Assembly (NCBI RefSeq): GCF_002994745.2
Contig: NC_037092.1
Span: 69,415,823 to 69,479,822 of the forward strand
Direction of reading: 5' to 3'
DNA length: 64,000 nucleotides
Source of the DNA: Rosa chinensis
Taxonomy: Eukaryota; Streptophyta; Magnoliopsida; Rosales; Rosaceae
Shown: positions 23,039 through 33,330 of the stretch, piece after piece
How positions within the stretch are numbered: position 1 is the stretch's first letter
Layout: each line of letters opens with the position of its first letter
Made by a program: the position numbers and the translations under genes
Notes under the pieces: model-generated
What the model saw: only the letters and a program-made list of their open reading frames with translations
What the model was told of the DNA's origin: nothing
Databases searched by the model: none

Positions 23039-23242
23039 TGTAAATATTATTTCTTATGTGGCTGTCCACGTTATTAGTTAGGGACCTACATGTAATATAT
23101 CAATAGTTTAAACACTTATCATGTAAACCCTACCTCTATATAAGGGAGGCCTCTAAGACTGAATAACACACTTCTCTATTTTCCCCTCATCTCTCTTTAT
23201 ACGTTTCTTACTCTCTACAAAGTAAGTCAATACTTTTTAACA
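23039..23242 (+). repeat. Copia 3' LTR
   Basis: TGTAAATATTATTTC follows the purine tract AAGGGGGAGGG. A TATA-like CTATATAAGGG lies at about 23136-23146. The end is TTTTTAACA at 23242. The 5' counterpart is absent. Confidence 0.75.
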
Positions 23243-23578
23243 TGTGCCTGTATTTATAGTTTTATATTTGTTATAAGGATTAAAATATCTGCGAAATCTT
23301 TGATGTATCCCCTCATATATCTTTTTTTTGAAGTGACCGATATATTATAGAGAAAAAATAACTTATCTTCAACCGTTTTTGCAAAATTTCTCTGATATCG
23401 TCAAATATGTTCGATATGTAAGGTATATAGATCTATATATCCCAATAAAATAAAATATATATGTAAAATCTTATGAAATAGAAAATTAAAAAAGTTACTC
23501 AATTATTCACACAGAAACATACATTATGAAATATGGAGGTTATGTAGGGTGTAAAATTTTAAGAATGGTTTCTAGTCA
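23242..23578 (+). repeat. 337-bp direct repeat, right copy
   Basis: Nearly identical to 17018-17354. It begins where the copia 3' LTR ends and continues without a break into hAT interior sequence at 23579, so this copy is probably the original locus. Confidence 0.9.
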
Positions 23579-23637
23579 AGAAATGACCTAATAGAGAGGT
23601 AGCACAATCTATTTGGGAAAAATGCCTTGAGGTGAAC

Positions 23638-23856
23638 CTCTAAAGGCGGATTTAGGTGAGGCAAAATCCCCTCAAGGCAAATCTAAGTTAGATATGATTC
23701 CCTAAAGGCGAATCTGTGTGAGGAGTAATCCTCTCAAGGCGAATGTTGGTGAGGAGTAATTCTCTCAAGGGAAATCCGGGTGATGAGTAATCTCTTCGAA
23801 GAGAATCCGGGTGAGGAAAAATCCGCTCAAGACGAAATATGGGTGAGGAAAAATCA
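23638..23856 (+). repeat. Seven imperfect ~31-bp tandem repeats in the hAT
   Basis: Units follow CTCAAGGCGAATCxGxGTGAGG. The array covers 219 bp. The related element at 13.4 kb has four units. Confidence 0.75.
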
Positions 23857-23941
23857 TGATGGAACAATTTAAGCAAAAGAAAACAAACATGATGGAGCCA
23901 TGTTTCAAAAGTAACTCACTCATTTCTTCTTTTTCAATTAT

Positions 23942-24331
23942 ATGGGATTGGCCCTCAGTTATATGAAGGTTTCAGACGAGGAGAAGATTGTTTATGGGAG
24001 GAGAACTAGAGGTGCAACTGATGATCAAAGTACCCCATCTGATATTGCTTTAGTTGCCTTAAGTTTCGACTCTATCAATTTAGGCACAGTGCGCAATAAG
24101 ATCTCAAATAAATCTCATAACGGCAACAATCAATTTGGCTATGGCGCTTATGGATACAATCAATATGGAGAAATATATGATCAGTCATTCAGTTGGATTC
24201 ATCCTTATTATCCCCTTCTAGGAGAAACAGTTGGCAGCTTCAAAGAAATCTATGATTATCATGTTCATCACTACAATTCATACTATATGGATCATATGTG
24301 TTGGTCTGATTATTGTACTTTTGTAGATTAG
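23942..24331 (+). pseudogene. hAT transposase C-terminal tail
   Basis: The ORF contains GRRTRGATDDQSTPSD, YGYNQYGEIYDQ and a His/Tyr-rich end. It aligns closely with 14119-14391 and extends it by about 35 codons. It is only the acidic, aromatic tail of a hAT transposase of the DUF659 class. No catalytic region is nearby. Confidence 0.7.
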
Positions 24332-24527
24332 CGTGCGACTTTTTAACCACCTAGAGTCTCTTTTTAGACTTAGAGTCTTTTTTTGGATGTAGATGAAGTT
24401 GACATTCTTATCTATTTATTGGGATTATCAATTGAAAAAAAAGAAAAAAAATTCTAAAATATTCTCGAGATTTCCAATTTTTTTTTTTTTTTTTTAAGTT
24501 TCAATGAATATATAAAAACCGATATAT

Positions 24528-25783
24528 GAGAGAGTTGATTTTTCATCCCTGTCCGGCAGCATGTCCTCTCGCCGTCGTAGGACAGGCCTCGTCAGCCCCG
24601 TGTGGGTTTGGAGTGAGCCGGATCCCTTGATCGACATCCTTGTCCCTATCGGGCGGTCCTTCATGGTAGTTTTGCAAGTTGGTGGTGGTTGCCAGTGAGA
24701 TGAGGGAGAGGAAGACCACGACTATTGGTTGGCATGGGTTCTCTTTGTAATGGCCTCATCGACAGATCAAGTCAGCGATCTGGTGGTGGCCAAGTGGTGT
24801 GGCGTCCGGCGTGGTGTGGGCGGGGGCTAATTGGAGCTATCCGATCTGGTTTGGATCTTCCGATCGCGATCCGGTTAGGCGACGAAAATGGTTTCTCCAT
24901 GATGTGACAGAGATGGCTTTGCTGCAAGGCTGTGATGACAGGTTCCCTAGGTGCTTCAGAGATGTCAGTTTTGGGATGGTGTTTTGGCGAAGGCAGAGGG
25001 GAGGCGTTGTGTGGGTTCCGGCGGCAGTGGCTGTGGTGAAGTTGGGCCCGACCTGGCTAGTAGTTTGTGAGCTCCTTTGTCCTAGGATTATGGCTTGGGT
25101 TTGGGCCCCCTTGGGCCTGGCTTGGGCTAGCTATGTTTTTTCTATTTTTCATTTTATTTACTGTAGTTTTTTTATTTTGGTCGCGTCTTTTGCGTGAAAT
25201 AAGGGTCTACACTTGTTGTGTAGGACTAGTAGGGCCTTGTGCCTGTGTATGAACTCAATGTGCCTTATCTGTTCTAGATTGGCAGCGAGTTATTTGCTTT
25301 GTCAAATGGTCGCTACCGCCTAGTGGCAGGATGAAGTTAAGTGTCGTCGGATTTATCATCTGGCTGCAACATAATAGCAAACGGATAATTATGCTACGTT
25401 GTAATCGGGTACATATCGAGTTATCTTTTCGTTATGTCACTGCTATGTCAAAGCAAATGGAGTAGCCAATAGAGCACTCTTTGCTAGTTGGTGCTTATTA
25501 GAATATAAGTTTTTTTTTTTGGATACCGCTAAAGAAAAGAATGCAACTTGCCAACTAAATCAATTTATTGTTCAAGGATTTAAGTATTATGTTCCCCTAT
25601 ACCCTAGAATCCAAGCACCTATACCCTAGAATATAAGTATTTTGTAGAGATTCCTGATATTATTTCAGGACATACTCTAGTTATTTATTGTAAACAGGGG
25701 TTTAGACTCAATGTCCCCCCTTGTATTCAACAGTTTCATTAATCAAGGTTTAAGGACAGCTGCAAAATAAAATAAAATAAAAT
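24528..25783 (+). mobile_element. LINE-like retroposon with A-rich tail and 14-bp TSD
   Basis: AAAAACCGATATAT occurs at 24514-24527 and 25784-25797. The insert ends in repeated AAAAT units (about 25762-25783), the tail type of non-LTR retroposons. The 1256-bp body is GC-rich in its first half and has no reverse transcriptase, so it is 5'-truncated or non-autonomous. ORFs at 24725-25252 show no domain. The TSD length and tail support target-primed reverse transcription into the hAT element. Confidence 0.8.
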
Positions 25784-25798
25784 AAAAACCGATATATT

Positions 25799-26237
25799 AG
25801 TGGCTACTTGTTTTTTCAATTCTAAAAGGAATAGGAATATAGGCGGGGCCAAGAAGATGTGAGATCTGAGCAAACGGGCATTATATTGTTAGGGAATCCC
25901 TATTGTTAGTGGTGAATAATGTGGACTAATGTCTGGAAAATCCGTCATCCCTAGAAGAAATAGGAAAAGTTATGAAGAGGCAGTCAAACTTCTGGTTATA
26001 CTGCATATCTTCCATGTGAAGAGAGAACCTAACAATGAGAATGACCGAAGTCGTGCAATCCGTAATTTGATGAGAGAGATTCTTCGGACTTTTTCTTTTT
26101 CAGATCATTTCTTGCTGCCACAAGCTCAGCCTCTGGCCTCTTCCAATCAATGTCCAAAGCATTCACATTCTCTCTTAGTCTTTTGCTTTACTGGCCTATC
26201 CACAAACCAGCATTTGAAAGACATAGACACATCCGCA
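25799..26237. other. Non-coding spacer
   Basis: Mixed sequence with a 105-codon ORF (25929-26246) that has no recognisable domain and runs into the glyoxalase relic. I do not support a gene here. Confidence 0.45.
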
Positions 26238-26436
26238 GCGTGGTGAGAATTTGAAGCTACATAAACGAACCAAAGCAGGGTTAACTTCGAGTTTTTAACG
26301 GATCAATATACACTCTACTGCTTGTATGCCGATGATGGATGGCATTTTTGTAATAGTGTTTCCCAATGTAACTAATAGAGTTAGAAGAACGAAGAATCTG
26401 AAGAACTGTCATCAAGTCTTGAATGAAGGGCTTGTT
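26238..26436 (+). pseudogene. Relic of the 3' end of a glyoxalase-like gene
   Basis: From about 26238 the sequence resembles the last codons of the glyoxalase gene (region encoding VVRMGSYVNEPKQG at 12745-12786). The stop codon and 3' UTR follow, aligned to about 12937. Small indels and substitutions are frequent. Upstream exons are missing. The similarity stops within the sequence AATGAAGGGCTTG, where a UBC relic begins at once. Confidence 0.8.
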
Positions 26437-26820
26437 AACACATCCTCCAACACACCTGAGCAGAGTAGATGAGAAAATGCTTTGGCAGCGGATCATATTT
26501 CACAACATCTCTTGTGGGTTTCTCATGCAACGGCCAAGCTTCTGAAATCACTCTCCTATATCTTCATTCTTTCTGCAACACAGATACGAAATAGCATTAG
26601 GAATGATATTTGGTCAGCAATATTTGCCAAGCAGAACACTTCAGTGCAATGCACTAGTTGGGGTCAGCATCCACAAAATGCAACAGAAAAATTGATGGTG
26701 CAATATATTAACCAATTTATCAACTACATACAAACATAGAAATAAAAAGGGGAAAACTAGCTTCAACAAAAATGAGCACAACCACAATTAGTATATATCT
26801 CAATCATAAAAATTCCTACA
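26437..26820 (-). pseudogene. Relic of the last exon and 3' UTR of a UBC7-like gene
   Basis: Positions 26437-26610 align with 36417-36590, the 3' UTR and last exon of the UBC gene, in the same orientation. In the relic the Trp codon of KEW has become TGA and the frame after it is lost. Weaker similarity continues into the last intron (for example near 26770 versus 36650). All earlier exons are absent. Confidence 0.8.
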
Positions 26821-28130
26821 AACTGAAGGTTCCCAAGCTAGGCGCCACTTAAACAAAAGGATGACACACTTCCCTTACATTCCCAACCACAATTTTCACA
26901 ATAGGAAGCGAACGCGGATCACCATGAGAATGCATACTTCCAGTGACGTGGGAAAGAACCTCTCTCCACAACCCAAGAGTCTCATCCATTAGCATGGACT
27001 CCATATTTACTACTAATGACAGATGCTCACAATGAGTCTTGCTCAGTAGTGAACCTCAACTACTTACCTAGAAGAGCACTATTTATTTCCAAACCCTCTG
27101 TTGCTTTGGCTGTTGCACAACATCCCACTAATCAAGTGAACCTTCATACCCTCACTACTTCCCTACTAAGAAGACATCCCCCATAGTTTATAAGAGCTTA
27201 ACAAATACAGAGAATAAGTAGGCACCCTTATTATTTCTATGTACAGAATGTTGATTTCAGGTCTCAGCTCTACAAAATTGCAAAACTCATTATCATTGGA
27301 CTGAAGCATTACAACGCAAATAACCTGAATAACTGCATAGAAAACAACATAAAGATACAAATGTATGAACATTTACACGAGTGGTACTTCTGTATGAGAA
27401 ATTGAGAAGATGTTCAAGACTTCATGTATGCAAGCATGTGTCTATATAGGTAATATTTTAACCTCCCATCAGAAGACTAATAATAAAATATATTATAAGA
27501 AAAAAAAAAAACAATAAGTCACAGACCCAGAAATGAAAAACAGAGAACATAATAAGTTGAATAAAGACATAATCAGTAAATAAAAAAGTTCAGAGTGAAT
27601 AAGAGGAAAAACATACATTAACAGGATTTTATCCGAGGTCTACAGCAGCATTAGTTGCTTTCATAACCCTATCATGCCCCTCTACGCTGGTCATAAATTC
27701 AAACTTTGCAGGAACCAAGGCGTCTAAACTAGACTTGCACTGAAGTAAGCACACATTCTTTCAGCTCAGGGAGTTTCTTGCAAGGGTCTCCATTGGTAGT
27801 CATGGCCAGCTAGAGAAGGTAAGCATATGTCTCGAATATCTTTCCTCATGGTTAGCTCTCATCCAGCCAAACAAATATCTGCTCTGAGCTTACAGACGGA
27901 TGTTCCAACCAAACAAAAAGGCTGGGCATGAGGTCACACCCTCAGCTGGCATCCAGTACTGATATCACAGATTGCAAAGCTCTGTCAAGGAGATCCTCAA
28001 TTAAGTGCAGCCTTCTACGTGATTCTATTACTCTTTAAGCAGATCTTCTGACAACATAGCACAAGAAGTTGTAGACATAGGAGTGGATGTGAATCACCAA
28101 ATGTGAAGCTGGAAAATGACTGGGATTCAA
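26821..28130 (-). other. Possible decayed exons, family unknown
   Basis: Short minus-strand stretches look protein-like: ETLGLWREVLSHVTGSMHSH and then PRSLPIVKIVVGNVREVC near 26880-26990, PSLFVWLEHPSVSSEQIFVW near 27885-27935, and VPAKFEFMTSVEGHDRVMKA near 27660-27715. They are in different frames with stops between. I do not recognise the family. They could be remnants of one multi-exon gene next to the UBC relic, or chance reading frames. Confidence 0.25.
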
Positions 28131-29021
28131 AGTCGACATATTAGAAAGTATGAACATTGCAAATCAAATATATTTCCATGAGAAGGTAATACTCACCGCA
28201 AGATGCAAAAAGATAGGTATGGTCAACTTGAATTAATGTGCGAGGTAGCCTATACAACAAGACTAGGCAACAAGACTAGTCCTTACAAGACCAGGCAGTT
28301 TAGTGCTATAAAGACCAACTTCCTATGTGAAAAAATTTGTACGTAATAAATGAAACTTGTCTGTATTACTTATTGACAATCGATAATAGCAACCACAACA
28401 TCCAAGTTGCCAGATATGAGTAGACAGACCACAATTCGCAGATAGTCAACATTTATCATAACCATGTATAAAGTGCACATAATACAAGCATCTGCAATTG
28501 TAGACAGTAAAAGTAAGAAGCTCTCCTACCACAAGTAAGGTGTAGCCTATATATAACAAGGATTTTCTTAATTATATATTTATATCATTTGACCACAAAA
28601 AGTACATAGATAAGTAAACTAAATGTTATGTTCTAACTAGAAGATTGTATGACTATGGAACCATATATCTCCACATTCCACAGTACTCTCATATATAATA
28701 TTTCAACTAGTACATGTTTCAGACTCGCACACAAATCTAGTCATCTTCATCATGAACCTTTGTTTGTAATTCCAATTTGCACCCCCTAACACAATTTCAA
28801 ACTATAAAAATATATCATATTTTCGAGTTGAATATGCATGTTCATGGGTGAATCTAACAAACACAAGGCTCATAAATAGAACAAAGGTAACAGGAAAGTT
28901 AAGAAAGTACTAATTTCATGTAGTATAATAGTAGTTGTGACAGAGTGAGATGAAATTCTGAGAAGAGCATTCGTACCCTTTCAAGTCGAGGCATTGCATG
29001 ATTCAATCAGGTACAAGACAG
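28131..29021. other. Spacer, probably 3' flank of the TNL gene
   Basis: AT-rich sequence without ORFs. The part nearest 29021 is probably TNL 3' UTR. No repeat boundary seen. Confidence 0.45.
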
Positions 29022-32000
29022 TTACTCGTGTTTCAATCTTTTGCTGAGTGATTCCATGTCAGAGATACCACTTCCACTTGGTGCTGCCTTATCAGAATGT
29101 TCAATTGTTTGCTCAACTTCAGCACATTGAACACTTGCTGACTTGTCAAGATCACAATGGAGGTCATACATAGCCTTGTCGAGATAAAAGCTGCTGTTGG
29201 ATTGGTTCATTGTTTTGTTAAGATCTACCACATCTTGCTTGTCCACCACACGGACCCCACACTTCTTCAGCTTCAAACACTTGTTGTTTTCCATAGAACA
29301 AAAGGTTTTAAATGAAAACTCAATCTCATAGAATACTCCTTTCCAATAATTTCTAGGATCATAGTCTTTGAAAGATGCATAGAGTAACCAAAGGTGATCT
29401 GACATAACCTGGCCTACTTTATGATGAAAAAGCCCTTTTACAAGTAAAGAGGTTGACAAAGATCCTTCTACTTTGGAAAGACATTTAATTCCACATGCAT
29501 GACTTCGTATATGATTGAGTTCAACGGCAGCTGGATTTTCTTCAGCTTCAAAGACAACACATAGAGCAAACCCCACTGACTTGTTATCACTTGGTAGAGC
29601 AGGTAGGTGCACAACAACTGAATCTCCCACAGTTTGATTACTGAACCACTCAGGAATTTCGCTTCCAGGAGTAACAATATTGAAACTGTGAACAATAAAA
29701 GGAGGGCTTCCCTGTACCATAGGACTCGCTATATCAAACAGCAGTTGAGAGAGAAAAAGAGAAAGAGACCGAGAGAAAGAGAGAGTACCTGCAGGAATCG
29801 CTTTAACATTGAAAATGGTCTATTAGTGCTGTCTTCACTGCCAACCAATTTGTAACAATTGACACATCTAAAAGAAAACCACCTCAATCTGCTCAACTTT
29901 GGTGGATCAGGCAACATTTCCAAGGAAGTACAATCGTCAATTGTTATAGTTAATTCTTCATTTGATGGAAGGTCAGGCAACCACTGAAGCTTTTTGCAGC
30001 CCTCCAAGTTTAATAAAATAAGCTGAGAGAGCCATCTGATGCTTGCAGGAAGGCTGATAAAATTGTTTCCCCCAAGATTTAATTCTTCTAAAGAGGACAA
30101 ACAGCCAATATCATCTGGGATTGCTCCTTCACCAAAACTGCAGTTGCTTAAATCCAGTTTCCTCACTGAATGCAAATCATTTAAAGAAGCCACCACTAGA
30201 CCCGCAGGCTCGGGACTATTTCTTTGAAATGAGCCAAAAGGGGGAAACAAATGCCATGATTTAGGTGGTGGCCCTTTACATCCACGAAAAGACAATACTT
30301 CCAGATTTTTCATCAGAACAATGGAGGATGGAAGCTCGCTTAATGCAGTTCCACTTAGATCTAACTCTTTCAAGCATTCAATCTGCCCTACACTATCAGG
30401 GAATTTGCACAGTTTTGAGCATCCAGACATATTGAGACTTCTAAGAGATTTCATGCGACAGAGGACACTTGGAAGACACAATAAACTTTTGCAATCTCTT
30501 AGATCTAGTGAAATAAGGCCAACCAAACATTCAAATGATGGAGGTAATTGCTCAATAGCTGTCCCATCCGAAGAAAGCATTGATAAATTTTTCATTGGTC
30601 CCAAAAATTCTGGAATGCTTTTCAATTTTGAGCATCCCGAAAGTAGAAAAACTTCAAGAGATTTCATTTCTATCTCACTTGGAAGACTTCTGATACTTTT
30701 ACAGTTTGTGAAATTCAAAATTTTAAGCTTGTTGAGAAATGCAATAGATGAGTGAATCTCAACTACATTCGTGCAACTTTCAAGAACCAACCTTTCAAGA
30801 TTCGGAATACCAGTGAAATCTGGGGTCTTGATCAAATTTTCAGAGAAACTAAGGTCAATATACTTCAAGTTACCCAAGTGCTGTATATAGAATAACAAAG
30901 GATAGAAATATTAGCTTTCCAAAAACCATACAATTCATTCAAACTAAAATATGGAATACTGCCATGTATTAAATTGAATTACCTTTTTCCCATTCCAAAG
31001 CCGATCAACTTTGCTATGACGCAAATTAAGTTCAGTAAGACCATCTGGTTGAAAAGTTGGTGGGAGAGATTTTGAAGGATACAAACTCCATTCCAGAAAT
31101 CTCAAGGAATTAGACAGATATTTTGGGCCTGGAGATAGGTTCAGATTATGAATTTGGAGCAACTTTAGTCTAGACATCTTGGAGAAAGTTTCAGGATTCA
31201 AGCATGCTTGTTCAAATTCAGGCAAGCATAGGACTATTCCTTCAATTGCTTCAGTTCCCTAATAAATAAACAGAGCAAAAGTTAATTCCATAATTAAGTC
31301 TTATACAATGTCCAAAGAAATTATCATGTAATAGAGAAACTTTTGTACTTACTGTATTCTTCGAAAATACATGAAAGATGTCTTTATCAAGCCACAATCG
31401 ACTACGTTGCCCAGGCTCCTCATAAGATTCTTGACGAACAATATCCCGTCCCATTTCTTGTATCAGATCATGCATCATAACATAGTCGTCAAAAATAGTT
31501 AAGAGAGATTTCTCAACCAGAATATCTATCACAATACGAGCTGGAAAGCCACAACTATCCAGTATTTCAATTACTCGCTCCTTGTAGCCACCCTTATGAA
31601 AGCATGCAACATTGAGAAAAATTCTCTTTTCCATATCATCCAGTCCATCGTAACTTATCTTGAGAGTCTCAAAGATTGTCTTATTAGGAGCTTTCTTGAG
31701 TTTATCCAATGTACTGATCCAGGCATCTCGACCTCTTTTATACAAAGAAGATCCAAGAGTTCTAAGAGCTAATGGAAGGCCTCCTGCATAATCCACGAAA
31801 CATTTGGACAGTTCCAAATAATCTTCTTCTGGATGATATTTTTTGAAGGCTTTCCATGAAAAGAGCTGAAGAGCTTGATTATCATTTAAACCCTGGAGCT
31901 CGTACGGTTTCTCTATACCATGTTCGATCAGCAGACGTTCATCTCTTGTTGTGATGATAATTCTGCTCCCCGGACCAAACCAGTCTTTACTTCCGGCAAG

Positions 32001-33075
32001 CATTTCAAGTTGGTTCAATTGATCCACATCATCCAGAACAAGAAGAACCTTTTTATTACATAATAAATTCTTTGTCATTGCAGCTCCACCATAAGCATCA
32101 CAAACTTGTGCAACTCTTTCCTCCAATACAAGGGAAATAAGTTGTTTTTGCAGATGAACTATACCGTGTGCGGCAGACTGCTGTCTGACATTAGCAAGAA
32201 AGCAGCTAACCTCATACTTATGGGAAATTCTCTCATAAACTAATCTAGCAATCGTTGTTTTACCCACCCCACCCATCCCCCATATCCCCAAAAAGCGAAC
32301 ATCAGTTACGCTAGTATATAAAAGCAAATCTATGTACTGTAATCTAAAATCAATTCCAAACAAGTTCTCTGTCGAATCTGACAATGTGAACGTAGGATAC
32401 ACTTTCTCCCCTATTACATCTACAATTTCTTTGATAAGCTCTGTTTCATACCTATATGCAAAAAATATATATAGGCATCAAGATTAACACAAAACTCAAG
32501 TATCAATTAGTCTTTCTTCGAGTAATGTAAGTCAGTTACCTATACTTAGAAGTAGTCCATCCAGCAACATTACTCACACTTGTCAAAGCCTCTCTCCACC
32601 AACGCACCTTCTTCGGGTATGCCTTGAAGTCATGTTCATGTTTAGTGAAGGCTTCGGCGAAAGGGCCAGTTTGTCTTCGAACATCAGAAGGATCAACATG
32701 ATAGAAGACCGGCAAGCGTCTGGATATTCCAATCGACTGATTAATCATTTCAAGTTCATCCAAGCACCAAGTGGAAGAGGCGTAGTTTGGGGAGAGAACA
32801 ATGACCGCGAACCTTGAATCTTTAATGGCTGCCGAGAGCTCTGCAGAAATGGTTGACCCCCTTTCAATTTCTGGGTCATCCCTGAAAGTTTTGATTCCTC
32901 GCCACACCAACTTTTCGTAAAGATGGTCAGTGAAGCTGGTTCGCGTGTCTTCGCCCCTAAAACTCAAAAACACATCGTACTTCCAATGAGGAGCTGAATC
33001 ATGAGACCCGCTGTAGAAGGTGCTCCAATCTGAATAGAAGGATTCCCAAGCCCAGTACTCGTCGTCCTCCATCAT
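29022..33075 (-). CDS. TIR-NBS-LRR disease-resistance protein, 5 exons, ~1230 aa
   Basis: Exons (minus): 33075-32540, 32451-31353, 31258-30983, 30880-29789, 29711-29022. All introns are GT/AG and the joined frame is open (3693 nt). A 31-residue Trp/Tyr/Asp-rich leader precedes the TIR domain (residues ~32-170: KYDVFLSFRGEDTRTSFTDH; putative NADase Glu in SSTWCLDELEMI). The NB-ARC follows: P-loop GMGGVGKTT (~237), kinase-2 KVLLVLDDVD, RNBS-B GSRIIITTRD, GLPLAL and MHDLIQEMG. LRRs begin in exon 3 and fill exon 4. Exon 5 carries the post-LRR C-JID (IVTPGSEIPEWFSNQT) and a polar tail. TIR-type receptors sense pathogen effectors, oligomerise and cleave NAD+. I start at the ATG at 33075; the frame extends upstream to 33111 only through a GTG. 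All key motifs are present, so it is probably functional. Confidence 0.92.
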
Positions 33076-33204
33076 TTTCACAAAGCACTTTGCATAAAAT
33101 TTATAAACCACAAAATCGAATGAGGAAAAATGAGAATAGAACGGACACGATTATTCAAAGAGAGGCTCTGGAAATGGAGGTGGGTGTGTGAGAGAAGGAG
33201 ACGA

Positions 33205-33295
33205 GGTCTTTGATCTTGGTGCGAGGCTGAGCCGAAGAGCTTTTGACTTTCGTTTAACAGCTCTCGTCGTTTGCTTTGTTTTGACTTTTGAGTAA
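33205..33295 (-). promoter_or_regulatory. W-box-like sites upstream of the TNL gene
   Basis: Two TTTTGACTTT-type sequences (about 33239-33248 and 33279-33288 on the plus strand) contain the TTGAC core bound by WRKY factors. They lie 160-215 bp upstream of the TNL ATG. W-boxes are common before immune receptors. The function here is inferred. Confidence 0.35.
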
Positions 33296-33330
33296 CCATG
33301 TGCTTCTTTGGAAGGTCGTTACTTGTTAGA

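Larger units (their letters stand above)
17355..23242 (+). mobile_element. Ty1/copia element lacking a recognisable 5' LTR
   Basis: Order: leader with seven hairpins (17503-17724), gag (17731-18813), non-coding gap, pol (19263-22892), purine tract AAGGGGGAGGG (23027-23037) and a 204-bp 3' LTR (23039-23242). I found no second copy of the LTR and no TGGTATCAGAGC-like primer site on the left. The protease signature LADSATTHT and the gag type belong to a widespread plant copia family. Two nonsense codons in the RNase H part and the missing LTR make it inactive. Confidence 0.85.
23275..25798 (+). mobile_element. Second hAT derivative of the 13.2-kb type, with a nested retroposon
   Basis: The left end AAGGATTAAAATATC resembles the left end of the hAT at 13211, followed by the same GATATAT-rich subterminal DNA. 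It shares the 31-bp tandem repeats and the transposase C-terminal tail. Its right part (AAAAACCGATATAT) is duplicated around the retroposon at 24528-25783. The right terminal repeat is eroded and I found no convincing TSD. Confidence 0.65.

Noticed and set aside
17018..23578. The 337-bp repeats as true LTRs (they can be read TG...CA)
   Set aside because: No primer-binding site follows the left copy, the 5-bp flanks do not match, the repeat contains a hAT end, and a proper copia 3' LTR with purine tract sits inside.
23638..23856. CRISPR-like regular repeat array
   Set aside because: Units are adjacent without spacers and lie inside a plant hAT element.
24725..25252. Trp/Gly-rich ORFs
   Set aside because: They lie inside a retroposon with an A-rich tail; low-complexity translation and no domain.
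33109..33111. TNL start at 33111
   Set aside because: That codon is GTG. The first ATG in frame is at 33075, and a nuclear plant gene should use it.
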